Shown here: positions 17,539 to 24,927 of the stretch, piece by piece
How positions within the stretch are numbered: position 1 is the stretch's first letter
Layout: every line of letters starts with the position of its first letter
Origin: Celerinatantimonas sp046054165
Lineage (GTDB): Bacteria; Pseudomonadota; Gammaproteobacteria; Enterobacterales; Celerinatantimonadaceae
Assembly: GCF_046054165.1 (NCBI RefSeq)
Contig: NZ_JBFNXK010000004.1
Span: 62,001 to 126,000 of the forward strand
Direction of reading: 5' to 3'
DNA length: 64,000 bases
The notes under the pieces: generated by a model
What the model saw: the letters and a program-made list of their open reading frames with translations, nothing else
Databases searched by the model: none
Told to the model about the DNA's origin: nothing
Translations under genes and position numbers: made by a program

Positions 17539-17867
17539 AATTACCGGAAATACTAGCCAAGATAAAGGCTGAACGAGCCCACTCGGCCCATCCGGCTCCA
17601 GTGGGAGAATTAGATCCGCAAGGTGCGGCCTTGATAGAAGCACTGGGCGGACGCGCCAATATTAAGGATATCGAAGCTTGTTTAACCCGACTTCGAGTCA
17701 AAGTGGACCATATTTCGGCCATCCAAACCGATAAAATCCAGCAATTAGGCGCGCTGGGAGTGATTATCATAGATCATGAGGTTCAGGCTATCTTTGGACG
17801 GAGTTCCGATAAGCTCAAATCTGAATTAAAGATTTGGCTAGATAGCTCCAACTCAAATAATCCTTAA
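17535..17867 (+). CDS. Stand-alone PTS EIIB domain, glucose/GlcNAc family
   Basis: EIIB domains pass phosphate from EIIA to a sugar bound in EIIC. This 110-residue protein is an EIIB domain only. Residues 30-106 align well with the EIIB of PtsG, including the phospho-acceptor Cys49 in IEACLTRLRVKV, and QQLGALGV and VQAIFGRSSDKLKSEL. No EIIC, EIIA or HPr gene is nearby, and sugar entry here is by ABC transport. A short N-terminal tail (1-29) precedes the domain. It overlaps the GH42 stop (ATGA) with a GGAG site inside that gene. It may sense PTS state and tune galactan use, but this is a hypothesis; the fold call is secure. Confidence 0.92.
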   Translation: MKLPEILAKIKAERAHSAHPAPVGELDPQGAALIEALGGRANIKDIEACLTRLRVKVDHISAIQTDKIQQLGALGVIIIDHEVQAIFGRSSDKLKSELKIWLDSSNSNNP

Positions 17868-17873
17868 CGCATA

Positions 17874-17904
17874 GACGATATTTGGCCGCAGGCTGAATAT
17901 CGTC
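17874..17904 (+). terminator. Hairpin at the end of the gan operon
   Basis: GACGATATT pairs with AATATCGTC (9 bp), and GCC/GGC can pair inside the loop. It begins seven bases after the EIIB stop codon. There is no clear T-tract, so termination may be partial or Rho-assisted. Confidence 0.55.
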
Positions 17905-17919
17905 GCTCTTGGTTTAATT

Positions 17920-17998
17920 AAACGTATTTTGAGCCTGGCGTAACCCATAACCTTTCCAAATGAAAGTCTCGGGGCGTAACAAACCTCAAAATACGTTT
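17920..17998. repeat. Long-range inverted repeat AAACGTATTTTGAG
   Basis: AAACGTATTTTGAG (17920-17933) and its exact inverse copy CTCAAAATACGTTT (17985-17998) flank 51 bases. A 14-bp perfect match at this spacing is unlikely by chance. It could form a long stem-loop between the gan operon and galE2. Confidence 0.65.
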
Positions 17999-18143
17999 CC
18001 TGCCGATGCAGAGCGGCTCATGCACAATGATGTTCCGAATTTCGGCTCGCCGAACACCGCTAGGTTGCTTTAACAGCTCATCTCATCAGCAGCAAACACA
18101 GGCAAATTTCCTGAGCTTGAACCCGAAAACAAACCAACATTTA

Positions 18144-18158
18144 TGTAAACGTTTTACA
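18144..18158. promoter_or_regulatory. Imperfect GalR-type operator, distal
   Basis: TGTAAACGTTTTACA has two good GalR half-sites but one extra base in the centre. Its midpoint is about 122 bases from the proximal operator at 18266-18281. E. coli gal uses two operators about 114 bp apart to form a repression loop, so this could play the same role. Confidence 0.5.
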
Positions 18159-18265
18159 AGTCCTGCCCGGGGTCACATCTCCTTGCATAAATGCAAAGAA
18201 ATTGGGATTAAGCTCACGAAATTGGGCATGGGAAATTCACAAATCAATAAATGAGATTAAAGTTA

Positions 18266-18281
18266 GGGTAAACGTTTACAC
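18266..18281. promoter_or_regulatory. GalR-type operator before galE2-galT-galK
   Basis: GGGTAAACGTTTACAC contains a perfect 12-bp palindrome (GTAAACGTTTAC) and fits the GalR consensus except near one end. It lies 25 bases before the galE2 start. Confidence 0.85.
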
Positions 18282-18306
18282 TTACTTTGAAATGAAGGGT
18301 GAATTC

Positions 18307-19326
18307 ATGAAAAATATATTAGTCACAGGCGGAGCCGGATACATTGGAAGCCATACCTGTCTCCAATTAATGGCTGCCGGTTATAACCCAATCATTTTTG
18401 ATAATTTTTGCAACAGCAAGCACAGCGTTCTGGAACGCATTCAGTCGCTTTCTGGCCAATCGGTTACAGTCTATCAGGGTGATATCCGCAGTCGCAGTTT
18501 ACTCGATGAAGTTTTTAGCAAGCATCATATCGACGGCGTCATTCATTTTGCCGGATTAAAGGCAGTGGGAGAATCGGTCGAAAAACCGGTTGAATATTAC
18601 GAAAATAATGTCTCAGGAACCCTAACATTATTGCAGTCGATGCAAAATGCCGGTGTCAAACAACTCATCTTCAGTTCATCGGCGACAGTTTATGGGGAAC
18701 CTGATCACATGCCGATCCGAGAAGACTTTCCGACTCTGAATGCGACGAATCCATATGGACAGTCCAAATTAATGATCGAACGGATCTTAAAAGACCTAGT
18801 GGTTGCTGATCCCCAATGGTCGGTCACACTACTCCGTTATTTCAACCCAGTCGGTGCCCATCCCAGTGGCATGATGGGCGAAGATCCTCAAGGGATCCCC
18901 AACAACCTGACCCCATACATTGCTCAAGTTGCCGTCGGTCGTCGGGAAAAATTATCCGTCTTCGGGGATGACTATCCCACCGTAGATGGTACCGGAGTTC
19001 GAGATTACATCCACGTCATGGATTTGGCCGATGGCCATGTGGCAGCACTCAATCACAAGTTAACTCAGACCGGCGTCCATATTTACAACTTAGGAACAGG
19101 GCAAGGATATAGCGTACTTCAGGTTTTAAATGCCTTTAGTCAGGCCTGTGGTAAAGACCTTCCCTACCAGATTTGCCCACGCCGCAACGGTGACATTGCC
19201 GAATGCTGGGCCGATCCGGAAAAAGCAAAACAAGAATTGCAATGGCAGGCTACGCGTTCACTACTCGAAATGGCCGAAGATAGCTGGCGCTGGCAATCAC
19301 AAAACCCAATGGGTTATCCCGAATAA
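18307..19326 (+). CDS. galE: UDP-glucose 4-epimerase, second copy
   Basis: This is the operon-linked GalE, 339 residues. The start is set at the ATG giving MKNILVTGGAGYIG; the in-frame extension to 18202 would run through the operator and is rejected. NAD-binding TGGAGYIG, catalytic SSSATVYG and YGQSK, and NLGTGQGYSV are all present. It shares about 70 percent identity by eye with the copy at 4753, including long identical blocks such as HFAGLKAVGES. galT follows after 33 bases and then galK, so this copy serves galactose breakdown from galactan. Differences lie mostly in the surface-exposed N- and C-terminal parts. Confidence 0.96.
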   Translation: MKNILVTGGAGYIGSHTCLQLMAAGYNPIIFDNFCNSKHSVLERIQSLSGQSVTVYQGDIRSRSLLDEVFSKHHIDGVIHFAGLKAVGESVEKPVEYYENNVSGTLTLLQSMQNAGVKQLIFSSSATVYGEPDHMPIREDFPTLNATNPYGQSKLMIERILKDLVVADPQWSVTLLRYFNPVGAHPSGMMGEDPQGIPNNLTPYIAQVAVGRREKLSVFGDDYPTVDGTGVRDYIHVMDLADGHVAALNHKLTQTGVHIYNLGTGQGYSVLQVLNAFSQACGKDLPYQICPRRNGDIAECWADPEKAKQELQWQATRSLLEMAEDSWRWQSQNPMGYPE

Positions 19327-19359
19327 CAACGCGTAAACTGAACAAGTACCGAGGATGAT

Positions 19360-20403
19360 ATGAATCAATTTGAGCCAACCAACGATCCCCATCGTCGTTA
19401 TAATCCCTTAACCGATCAATGGGTCTTAGTCTCCCCGCATCGGGCTAAACGCCCCTGGCAGGGACAACAAGATGAGCCCGATCGCAGTGAACGCCCCAGT
19501 TATGATCCCGACTGCTATTTATGCGCCGGAAACTCGCGGATTAATGGTGAAAAAAATCCGGATTATAAAGGCACTTATGTTTTCGGAAATGACTTTGCAG
19601 CATTAAAAGCCGATACACCAGATGTTCCGGATAGTCAGGACCCACTGTTTCAGGCAGCAACAGCTCGGGGCTTAAGCCGGGTCGTCTGTTTCTCTCCTGA
19701 TCACAGCAAAACCCTGCCCCAATTACCCGTTGCCTCAATTCGACAGGTCATCGATACTTGGGCCGAACAAACCGCAGAATTAGGGCAGACCTATCCCTGG
19801 GTTCAGGTTTTTGAAAACAAAGGTTCGATGATGGGATGTTCAAATCCACATCCTCACAGTCAAATTTGGGCAAACAGCTTTTTACCGAATGAAGCCGCTA
19901 TCGAAGATCAACAGCAACGCCGTTATTTGGCTGAACACGGGACGCCTTTGCTGCTGGATTACGTCCAAAAAGAACAACAATCTCAAGAACGTTGTGTTTG
20001 TGAGAATCAGTACTGGATGGCAGTGGTTCCGTATTGGGCCGCTTGGCCTTTTGAAACCTTAGTATTGCCTAAATTTGCCGTACAACGCTTGCCAGAACTC
20101 AACGACGTACAGCGGGATGCACTGAGCGAATTAATGAAATCCCTCACCTGCCGTTATGACAACTTATTCCAGTGCTCTTTCCCTTATTCGATGGGATGGC
20201 ATGGTGCCCCCTTTGATCAAGTCAATGCCGACCACTGGCAACTCCATGCTCATTTTTATCCGCCTTTATTGCGCAGTGCAACCGTGCGCAAATTCATGGT
20301 GGGTTATGAAATGCTGGCCGAAACCCAGCGCGATCTCACAGCAGAGCAGGCCGCCGATCGGCTGCGGGCGCTCAGCGATGTCCATTACACCGAACAACAC
20401 TAA
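19360..20403 (+). CDS. galT: Galactose-1-phosphate uridylyltransferase
   Basis: GalT exchanges UMP between UDP-glucose and galactose-1-phosphate. The 347 residues match the class I enzyme of E. coli. Zinc ligands Cys52 and Cys55 lie in DCYLCAGN, and the active-site His164-Pro-His166 lies in NPHPHSQIW at the same numbering as in E. coli. GAGGATGAT precedes the ATG. It is the middle gene of galE-galT-galK, with galK 14 bases on. Confidence 0.97.
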   Translation: MNQFEPTNDPHRRYNPLTDQWVLVSPHRAKRPWQGQQDEPDRSERPSYDPDCYLCAGNSRINGEKNPDYKGTYVFGNDFAALKADTPDVPDSQDPLFQAATARGLSRVVCFSPDHSKTLPQLPVASIRQVIDTWAEQTAELGQTYPWVQVFENKGSMMGCSNPHPHSQIWANSFLPNEAAIEDQQQRRYLAEHGTPLLLDYVQKEQQSQERCVCENQYWMAVVPYWAAWPFETLVLPKFAVQRLPELNDVQRDALSELMKSLTCRYDNLFQCSFPYSMGWHGAPFDQVNADHWQLHAHFYPPLLRSATVRKFMVGYEMLAETQRDLTAEQAADRLRALSDVHYTEQH

Positions 20404-20417
20404 CAGAGGCAAAGTAT

Positions 20418-21584
20418 ATGAGTACCCAACAATTAATTGATAAAACCAAACAAATCTTTGCATCCTCATTTGGTTATCAGCCGACTGATTTCATTCAGGC
20501 TCCAGCCCGAGTCAATTTAATCGGTGAACATACCGATTACAATGACGGTTTCGTACTGCCTTGTGCCATTAATTATCAAACCGTGATTAGTGCGTCGAAA
20601 CGGGAAGACGCCACCATCCGGGTTATTTCTGCAGATTATGACAATCAGCAGGATGAATTTCTGCCTTCTGCTGATTTAACCCCGCATCCGGAGTATCTAT
20701 GGGCAAACTATGTTCGTGGGGTTGTGAAATACTTGTGCCAACGTGGCTACAGTTTAGGCGGAGCTGATTTGGTCATCAGCGGTAATGTTCCTCAAGGGGC
20801 AGGCTTAAGTTCCTCTGCATCGTTGGAAGTGGCCGTCGGTCAGACCATGAATCATCTCAATCAGTTAGATATCGATCTCAAAATCATTGCTCTGAATGGA
20901 CAGCAAGCTGAAAACCAATTTGTCGGCTGTAACTGCGGCATCATGGATCAGTTTATCTCGGCACTAGGCCAAAAAGGCAATGCTCTGTTAATTGATTGCC
21001 GAGATTTATCAACTCAGGCGGTTGCGATGCCTGTCGGGGTGGACGTTGTGATCATCAACTCCAATGTCAAACGAGGACTGGTCGGGAGTGAATACAACCT
21101 GCGCCGGGAACAATGTGAAGCCGCCGCCCAACATTTTGGCGTCAAAGCGCTGCGAGATTTAACCATTGACCAGCTCAATGAACGAATCGACGAACTGGAT
21201 CCAGCCGTTGCTAAACGAGCTCGGCATGTTGTTACTGAAAATGCCCGAACTTTGGAAGCTTGTCAGGCCTTACAAGAAGGTGATCTACCGCGACTAGCCA
21301 TGCTGATGGGGGCTTCCCACCGCTCGATGCGGGATGACTTTGAAATCACAGTCCCAGCCATTGATGAACTGGTTTCTATCGTTGGGGACGTCGTTGGCTC
21401 TCGTGGGGGCGTTCGGATGACCGGGGGTGGATTTGGGGGATGCGTGGTTGCGCTCGTACCACAGGAACTCACTCAGGAAGTGTGTAAACAAGTTCGAAAT
21501 GAATATCCCAAACGAACTGCACTGGAACCCACTATTTATATCTGCCAACCTTCAGCCGGTGCCGGAGTGATCAAACCCGAATAA
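20418..21584 (+). CDS. galK: Galactokinase
   Basis: GalK phosphorylates galactose with ATP, the entry step of the Leloir pathway. The 388 residues contain the galactokinase signature VNLIGEHTDYNDGFVLP, the GHMP ATP loop PQGAGLSSSASLEV, CGIMDQF and the C-terminal motif RMTGGGFGGCVVAL. A GAGG site precedes the ATG. It ends the gal operon; GC-rich and AT-rich inverted repeats follow. No galM (mutarotase) is present in this operon, unlike E. coli. Confidence 0.97.
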   Translation: MSTQQLIDKTKQIFASSFGYQPTDFIQAPARVNLIGEHTDYNDGFVLPCAINYQTVISASKREDATIRVISADYDNQQDEFLPSADLTPHPEYLWANYVRGVVKYLCQRGYSLGGADLVISGNVPQGAGLSSSASLEVAVGQTMNHLNQLDIDLKIIALNGQQAENQFVGCNCGIMDQFISALGQKGNALLIDCRDLSTQAVAMPVGVDVVIINSNVKRGLVGSEYNLRREQCEAAAQHFGVKALRDLTIDQLNERIDELDPAVAKRARHVVTENARTLEACQALQEGDLPRLAMLMGASHRSMRDDFEITVPAIDELVSIVGDVVGSRGGVRMTGGGFGGCVVALVPQELTQEVCKQVRNEYPKRTALEPTIYICQPSAGAGVIKPE

Positions 21585-21883
21585 ATTCATTGTGCCCCCC
21601 ATTTGAGGGGGATGGAAATCCAAACAAAGCCGGGGCGATACAAAAACCCGGCTATATTAATACCTAAACGCATAAAAGTGGTGAAAACGTACCAAGTACG
21701 TTTTCATCTTCATTTCAAATCACACTCTACCTCAGTGTTCCTAATACCAGGGCGCAGAGGGCATTCCCAACGTTGACACACATCAGTCCATGCATCCTGC
21801 ACCAACACGTCATCCCTAACGGAAAAGGTCGACTTGTCGAAATAGCTTCTATTCCTCAGGGGAGCACAATGAGGAACCGCTAT
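21585..21883. other. Convergent gap between galK and trkH with several hairpins
   Basis: Three inverted repeats stand out. AGCCGGG/CCCGGCT is at 21628-21653 (7-bp arms, 12-base loop). TGAAAACGTAC/GTACGTTTTCA is at 21682-21706 (11-bp arms, 3-base loop). A two-tier structure at 21840-21885 (AAATAGC/GCTATTT enclosing TTCCTCA/TGAGGAA) overlaps the trkH stop codon. None has a classic T-tract, but together they probably end both convergent transcripts. Confidence 0.6.
21682..21706. terminator. 11-bp-arm hairpin downstream of galK
   Basis: TGAAAACGTAC pairs exactly with GTACGTTTTCA around CAA. The stem includes a run of A and a run of T, so it could act as a terminator in either direction, though the T-run is inside the stem. 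Confidence 0.5.
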
Positions 21884-23359
21884 TTAGAGCTGCCAGAAAC
21901 TGCGCGAGAAAACAATTAGAATAGGGAAAATCTCCAACCGTCCAAATAGCATGGCCGCAGACATCACCCATTTAGCCGTCGAATTCAAGGTTCCAAAAGT
22001 TGAAACTGTGGCCCCATAACCAATCCCCATATTGTTCATACAGGCGGCTACCGTGCCATAGGCCGTTTTTAAATCATATCCCAAAGCCAACAGGATCCAG
22101 GTAAAAACTCCGGCGAATAACAAATAGATAAAAAATAGACCATACACTGAATTCGTCACTCGCTCTGACACCCGGTTTTGTCCCAGCTTAATCATATAAA
22201 CGGCCCGGGGATTAATCAGCTGTTTCAGTTCCAGTTCACTCCGTTTATACAGAATCAAAAACCGAATCACTTTAATCCCACCACAAGTCGACCCGACACA
22301 TCCCCCGAAAAAACTACTGGTCAGCAATAGGATCATCACATAGGTCGGCCAATGATCGATCCCATTGGTCGCCAAACCATTATCGGTAATCATTGATGCA
22401 CTCAGGAAAAAGCCATGCACGAAGGAATCAATCAACCCATAGGTATGGGTCAGATACAGCGATACGCAGGTAAACAAGATCAACACACCTGCCACCGAGA
22501 TGAAAAAACGACACTCGGCATCTTCTAACAGCGCTTGTAAGCTACGCCGATTCACCACTGTAAAATATAAGGCAAAATTAACGCCGGCTAATATCGAAAA
22601 GATCCCACCCACCAGCTCTATTGCATGGCTATGATAGAATCCGAGACTGGCACCGTGGGTTGAAAATCCGCCCAGCGAGACCGTCGCTAAACCATGGCAG
22701 AGCGCATCAAAAAAGCTCATTCCCGCCACATAAAATGAAGCGATGCAAAGCACCGCCAGAGCCGAATAGATCAACCACAAATGCTTGGCGGTATCCGCCA
22801 GACGAGGCGTTAGTTTATCTTCTTTTAGAGGTCCTGGTGTTTCTGAAAGATACACCTTAGAGCCCCCAATCCCTAGCGAACTAAAGATGGCGGTCGCCAA
22901 TACGATAATTCCCAACCCCCCCAGAAAATTCAACTGAGCACGGTAATAAAGAATAGAACGGGCAGAACTATCGACATTTTGGATCACTGACGCACCGGTG
23001 GTGGTAATTCCGGACACCCCCTCAAAAATGGCATCAGCAACGGTAAAATGCAGATGGTGATCCAGCAGAAAAGGAATTGCACTCATCAGTGAAAAGAGGA
23101 TCCAGAAAATCACCACCACCAAAAAACCGTCGCGTCCCCGCAATCGCATTTCAAAATTACGTTTGCGCAGTTTGCCGAATGAGCCTATCGCAAAGGTAAT
23201 GACAAATGTAATCAAAAACGCCGTAATATCTTTTTCCCGATAGATTAAACAGATCGCTATCGGAACGAGCAGTGACAAGCTAAATAAAAATACGAGAAAG
23301 CTACAGATATAGAAGATCGCGGAAAAACGCTCTTCATGATATTTGGCATAATTTATCAT
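21884..23359 (-). CDS. trkH: TrkH-family potassium uptake protein
   Basis: TrkH forms the inner-membrane potassium path and works with the NAD-binding protein TrkA. The 491 residues are largely hydrophobic, with four pore repeats; visible filter-type segments are SGITTTGASV, ATVSLGGFSTHGASL, MITDNGLATNGIDHWP and ACMNNMGIGYG. GGCVGSTCGGIKVIR and the end FGRLEIFPILIVFSRSFW are family hallmarks. It stands alone on the minus strand. TrkG and TrkI paralogues look similar; TrkH is the most likely name. No trkA is in the window. Confidence 0.93.
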   Translation of the reverse strand: MINYAKYHEERFSAIFYICSFLVFLFSLSLLVPIAICLIYREKDITAFLITFVITFAIGSFGKLRKRNFEMRLRGRDGFLVVVIFWILFSLMSAIPFLLDHHLHFTVADAIFEGVSGITTTGASVIQNVDSSARSILYYRAQLNFLGGLGIIVLATAIFSSLGIGGSKVYLSETPGPLKEDKLTPRLADTAKHLWLIYSALAVLCIASFYVAGMSFFDALCHGLATVSLGGFSTHGASLGFYHSHAIELVGGIFSILAGVNFALYFTVVNRRSLQALLEDAECRFFISVAGVLILFTCVSLYLTHTYGLIDSFVHGFFLSASMITDNGLATNGIDHWPTYVMILLLTSSFFGGCVGSTCGGIKVIRFLILYKRSELELKQLINPRAVYMIKLGQNRVSERVTNSVYGLFFIYLLFAGVFTWILLALGYDLKTAYGTVAACMNNMGIGYGATVSTFGTLNSTAKWVMSAAMLFGRLEIFPILIVFSRSFWQL

Positions 23360-23724
23360 GACTATATGATCTCAGTTCTGAAACCCGTTCACTAACCGGT
23401 TTCATGCTAAGCCCGTATAGCATCTCAACCAACGCCAACTCGAGTGAGTTGTTCCGTTATTCAGAGCGATTGACCGTGGAAGATCCATATCCATCACCAA
23501 CATTGACATATTGGTCGAATAGTTTGGTTGCAATCAGATATTCACTGATGCCACGATCAACTGTTCCAAGCGAGCACATACAGACAGGCTGACAAATAGC
23601 TGCTGATAATGCCACTATCGTGAGAATTTGCGAAGTTTTTTCTTATATTAGCCCATGGTTGAGCCACAGAAATGGTTAAATTTCATTCCAACAGACCCCA
23701 TCTTATTTTCTCTATCAATACACG
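23360..23724. other. Gap between trkH and ribokinase
   Basis: This 365-base gap should contain the leftward trkH promoter. A 62-codon frame at 23404-23592 has no ribosome site or family resemblance and is not called. No terminator with a clear T-tract was found for the ribokinase gene. Confidence 0.5.
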
Positions 23725-24663
23725 CTACTGTTCATCATTCGCCGGTTGACTGGTCAAAAACAACATCACATCCTGATACTGTGGAATCGAATTTTGGGCC
23801 CCCTCACGAGTCACGGATAAGGCCGCGGCCGCATGCGCAAAACGCAGCGCCTGCCGTAACTCCAGCCCGCGAAGCTGAGCGCCTAATAACGCACCAATAA
23901 ACGTATCGCCAGCCGCCGTTGAATCGACCGCATGCACATAAAATCCCGGACTTAAATACGCCTCACCCTGGATATCACTCACCCAGGCCCCTTTCTCTCC
24001 CAAAGTGATAATTACCTGCGCGATACCTTTCTGATGAAGAACATCACAAGCCCGACGAGCGGAGAGCTCATCCCTAACCTGGATCCCGGTCAACACGGAA
24101 GCTTCACGTTGATTGGGAATAATGACATCCACCATCGCCAACAGCGCATCACTCAATACCCGAGCCGGAGCAGGATTCAAAATAACTTTTACTCCCTGTT
24201 GCGCGGCTTGATGAATGGCCTCAGTCACCCCATCCAAAGGCGTTTCCAACTGCAATAGCAACATCTTTGCCTGAGCAATAATCTGTCGATGCCGGATAAT
24301 ATAGTTGGCATTCAAATAGCCATTGGCTTCACTGGCAATGCATACGGTATTTTCACCTTTGGCATCGATTTGAATCAACGCAAAGCCGGTTGCACATGCC
24401 TCAATACAAGCCAGTCCGGAAGTATCGATCTTACATTGTTCTAACTGTTGGCTAATCCAGCGCCCTGTCGAGTCATCCCCCATACATCCAATAAAACTAA
24501 CCTTGGCTCCGGAACGAGCCGCCGCCATCGCCTGATTTGCCCCTTTACCGCCCCCGGTAATACGATATCCATTTCCATGACAGGTTTCACCCGGCGCCGG
24601 AAAATGTTCAATATGAATTAAATGATCGGCATTAATACTCCCGATGACCACTAAAGAACTCAT
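23725..24663 (-). CDS. rbsK: Ribokinase (PfkB family)
   Basis: Ribokinase phosphorylates ribose at O5 with ATP. The start is set at the ATG giving MSSLVVIGSINADH, which has AGAGGAAA upstream; a longer frame to 24732 lacks support. The 312 residues contain GSINADHLIHIEHFPAPGET, the sugar-binding GGGKGANQAMAAARSGA, NPAPAR, and the catalytic segment DSTAAGDTFIGALLGAQL with its Asp base. No rbsD, rbsR or ribose ABC genes are adjacent, so it is a lone kinase; another furanose substrate such as deoxyribose is possible. It is divergent from dld. Confidence 0.92.
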   Translation of the reverse strand: MSSLVVIGSINADHLIHIEHFPAPGETCHGNGYRITGGGKGANQAMAAARSGAKVSFIGCMGDDSTGRWISQQLEQCKIDTSGLACIEACATGFALIQIDAKGENTVCIASEANGYLNANYIIRHRQIIAQAKMLLLQLETPLDGVTEAIHQAAQQGVKVILNPAPARVLSDALLAMVDVIIPNQREASVLTGIQVRDELSARRACDVLHQKGIAQVIITLGEKGAWVSDIQGEAYLSPGFYVHAVDSTAAGDTFIGALLGAQLRGLELRQALRFAHAAAALSVTREGAQNSIPQYQDVMLFLTSQPANDEQ

Positions 24664-24927
24664 CCATTTTCCTCTCATCCTGATCCACGAATGCTTAACG
24701 ATCCACGTTAATCGATTGAACAGATATAGCACATGAGCGACCTTTAAACTCGGAGCTCGATAACACCGATAAAAATCTATTTTATATACATAAAAAGCAG
24801 ACGATTCAGCCTATTTATGGCATGATACAACCATAAGTAATCCATTTATTTTTCATTGTATTAACATTTTCCCCGCCTGCCACTTCTTCATCCTATTAGA
24901 AGTCACAGACGCTCTCTGGAGGGGTTT
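24664..24927. promoter_or_regulatory. Divergent promoter region, rbsK and dld
   Basis: This 264-base AT-rich region contains both start regions, with a GGAGGGG ribosome site for dld at its right end. No recognised operator was found. Confidence 0.5.

Larger units (their letters stand above)
17868..18306. other. Gap between the EIIB gene and galE2 with two inverted repeats and two operators
   Basis: This 439-base region carries a hairpin (17874-17904), a long-range inverted repeat (17920-17998), an imperfect GalR-type site (18144-18158) and a strong GalR-type operator (18266-18281). Open frames here (for example from 18006 and 18202) lack coding character; the latter is an artificial upstream extension of galE2. 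Confidence 0.65.

Noticed and set aside
18202..18306. Longer galE2 start at 18202
   Set aside because: The extension would cross the GalR operator and adds residues not found in GalE proteins.
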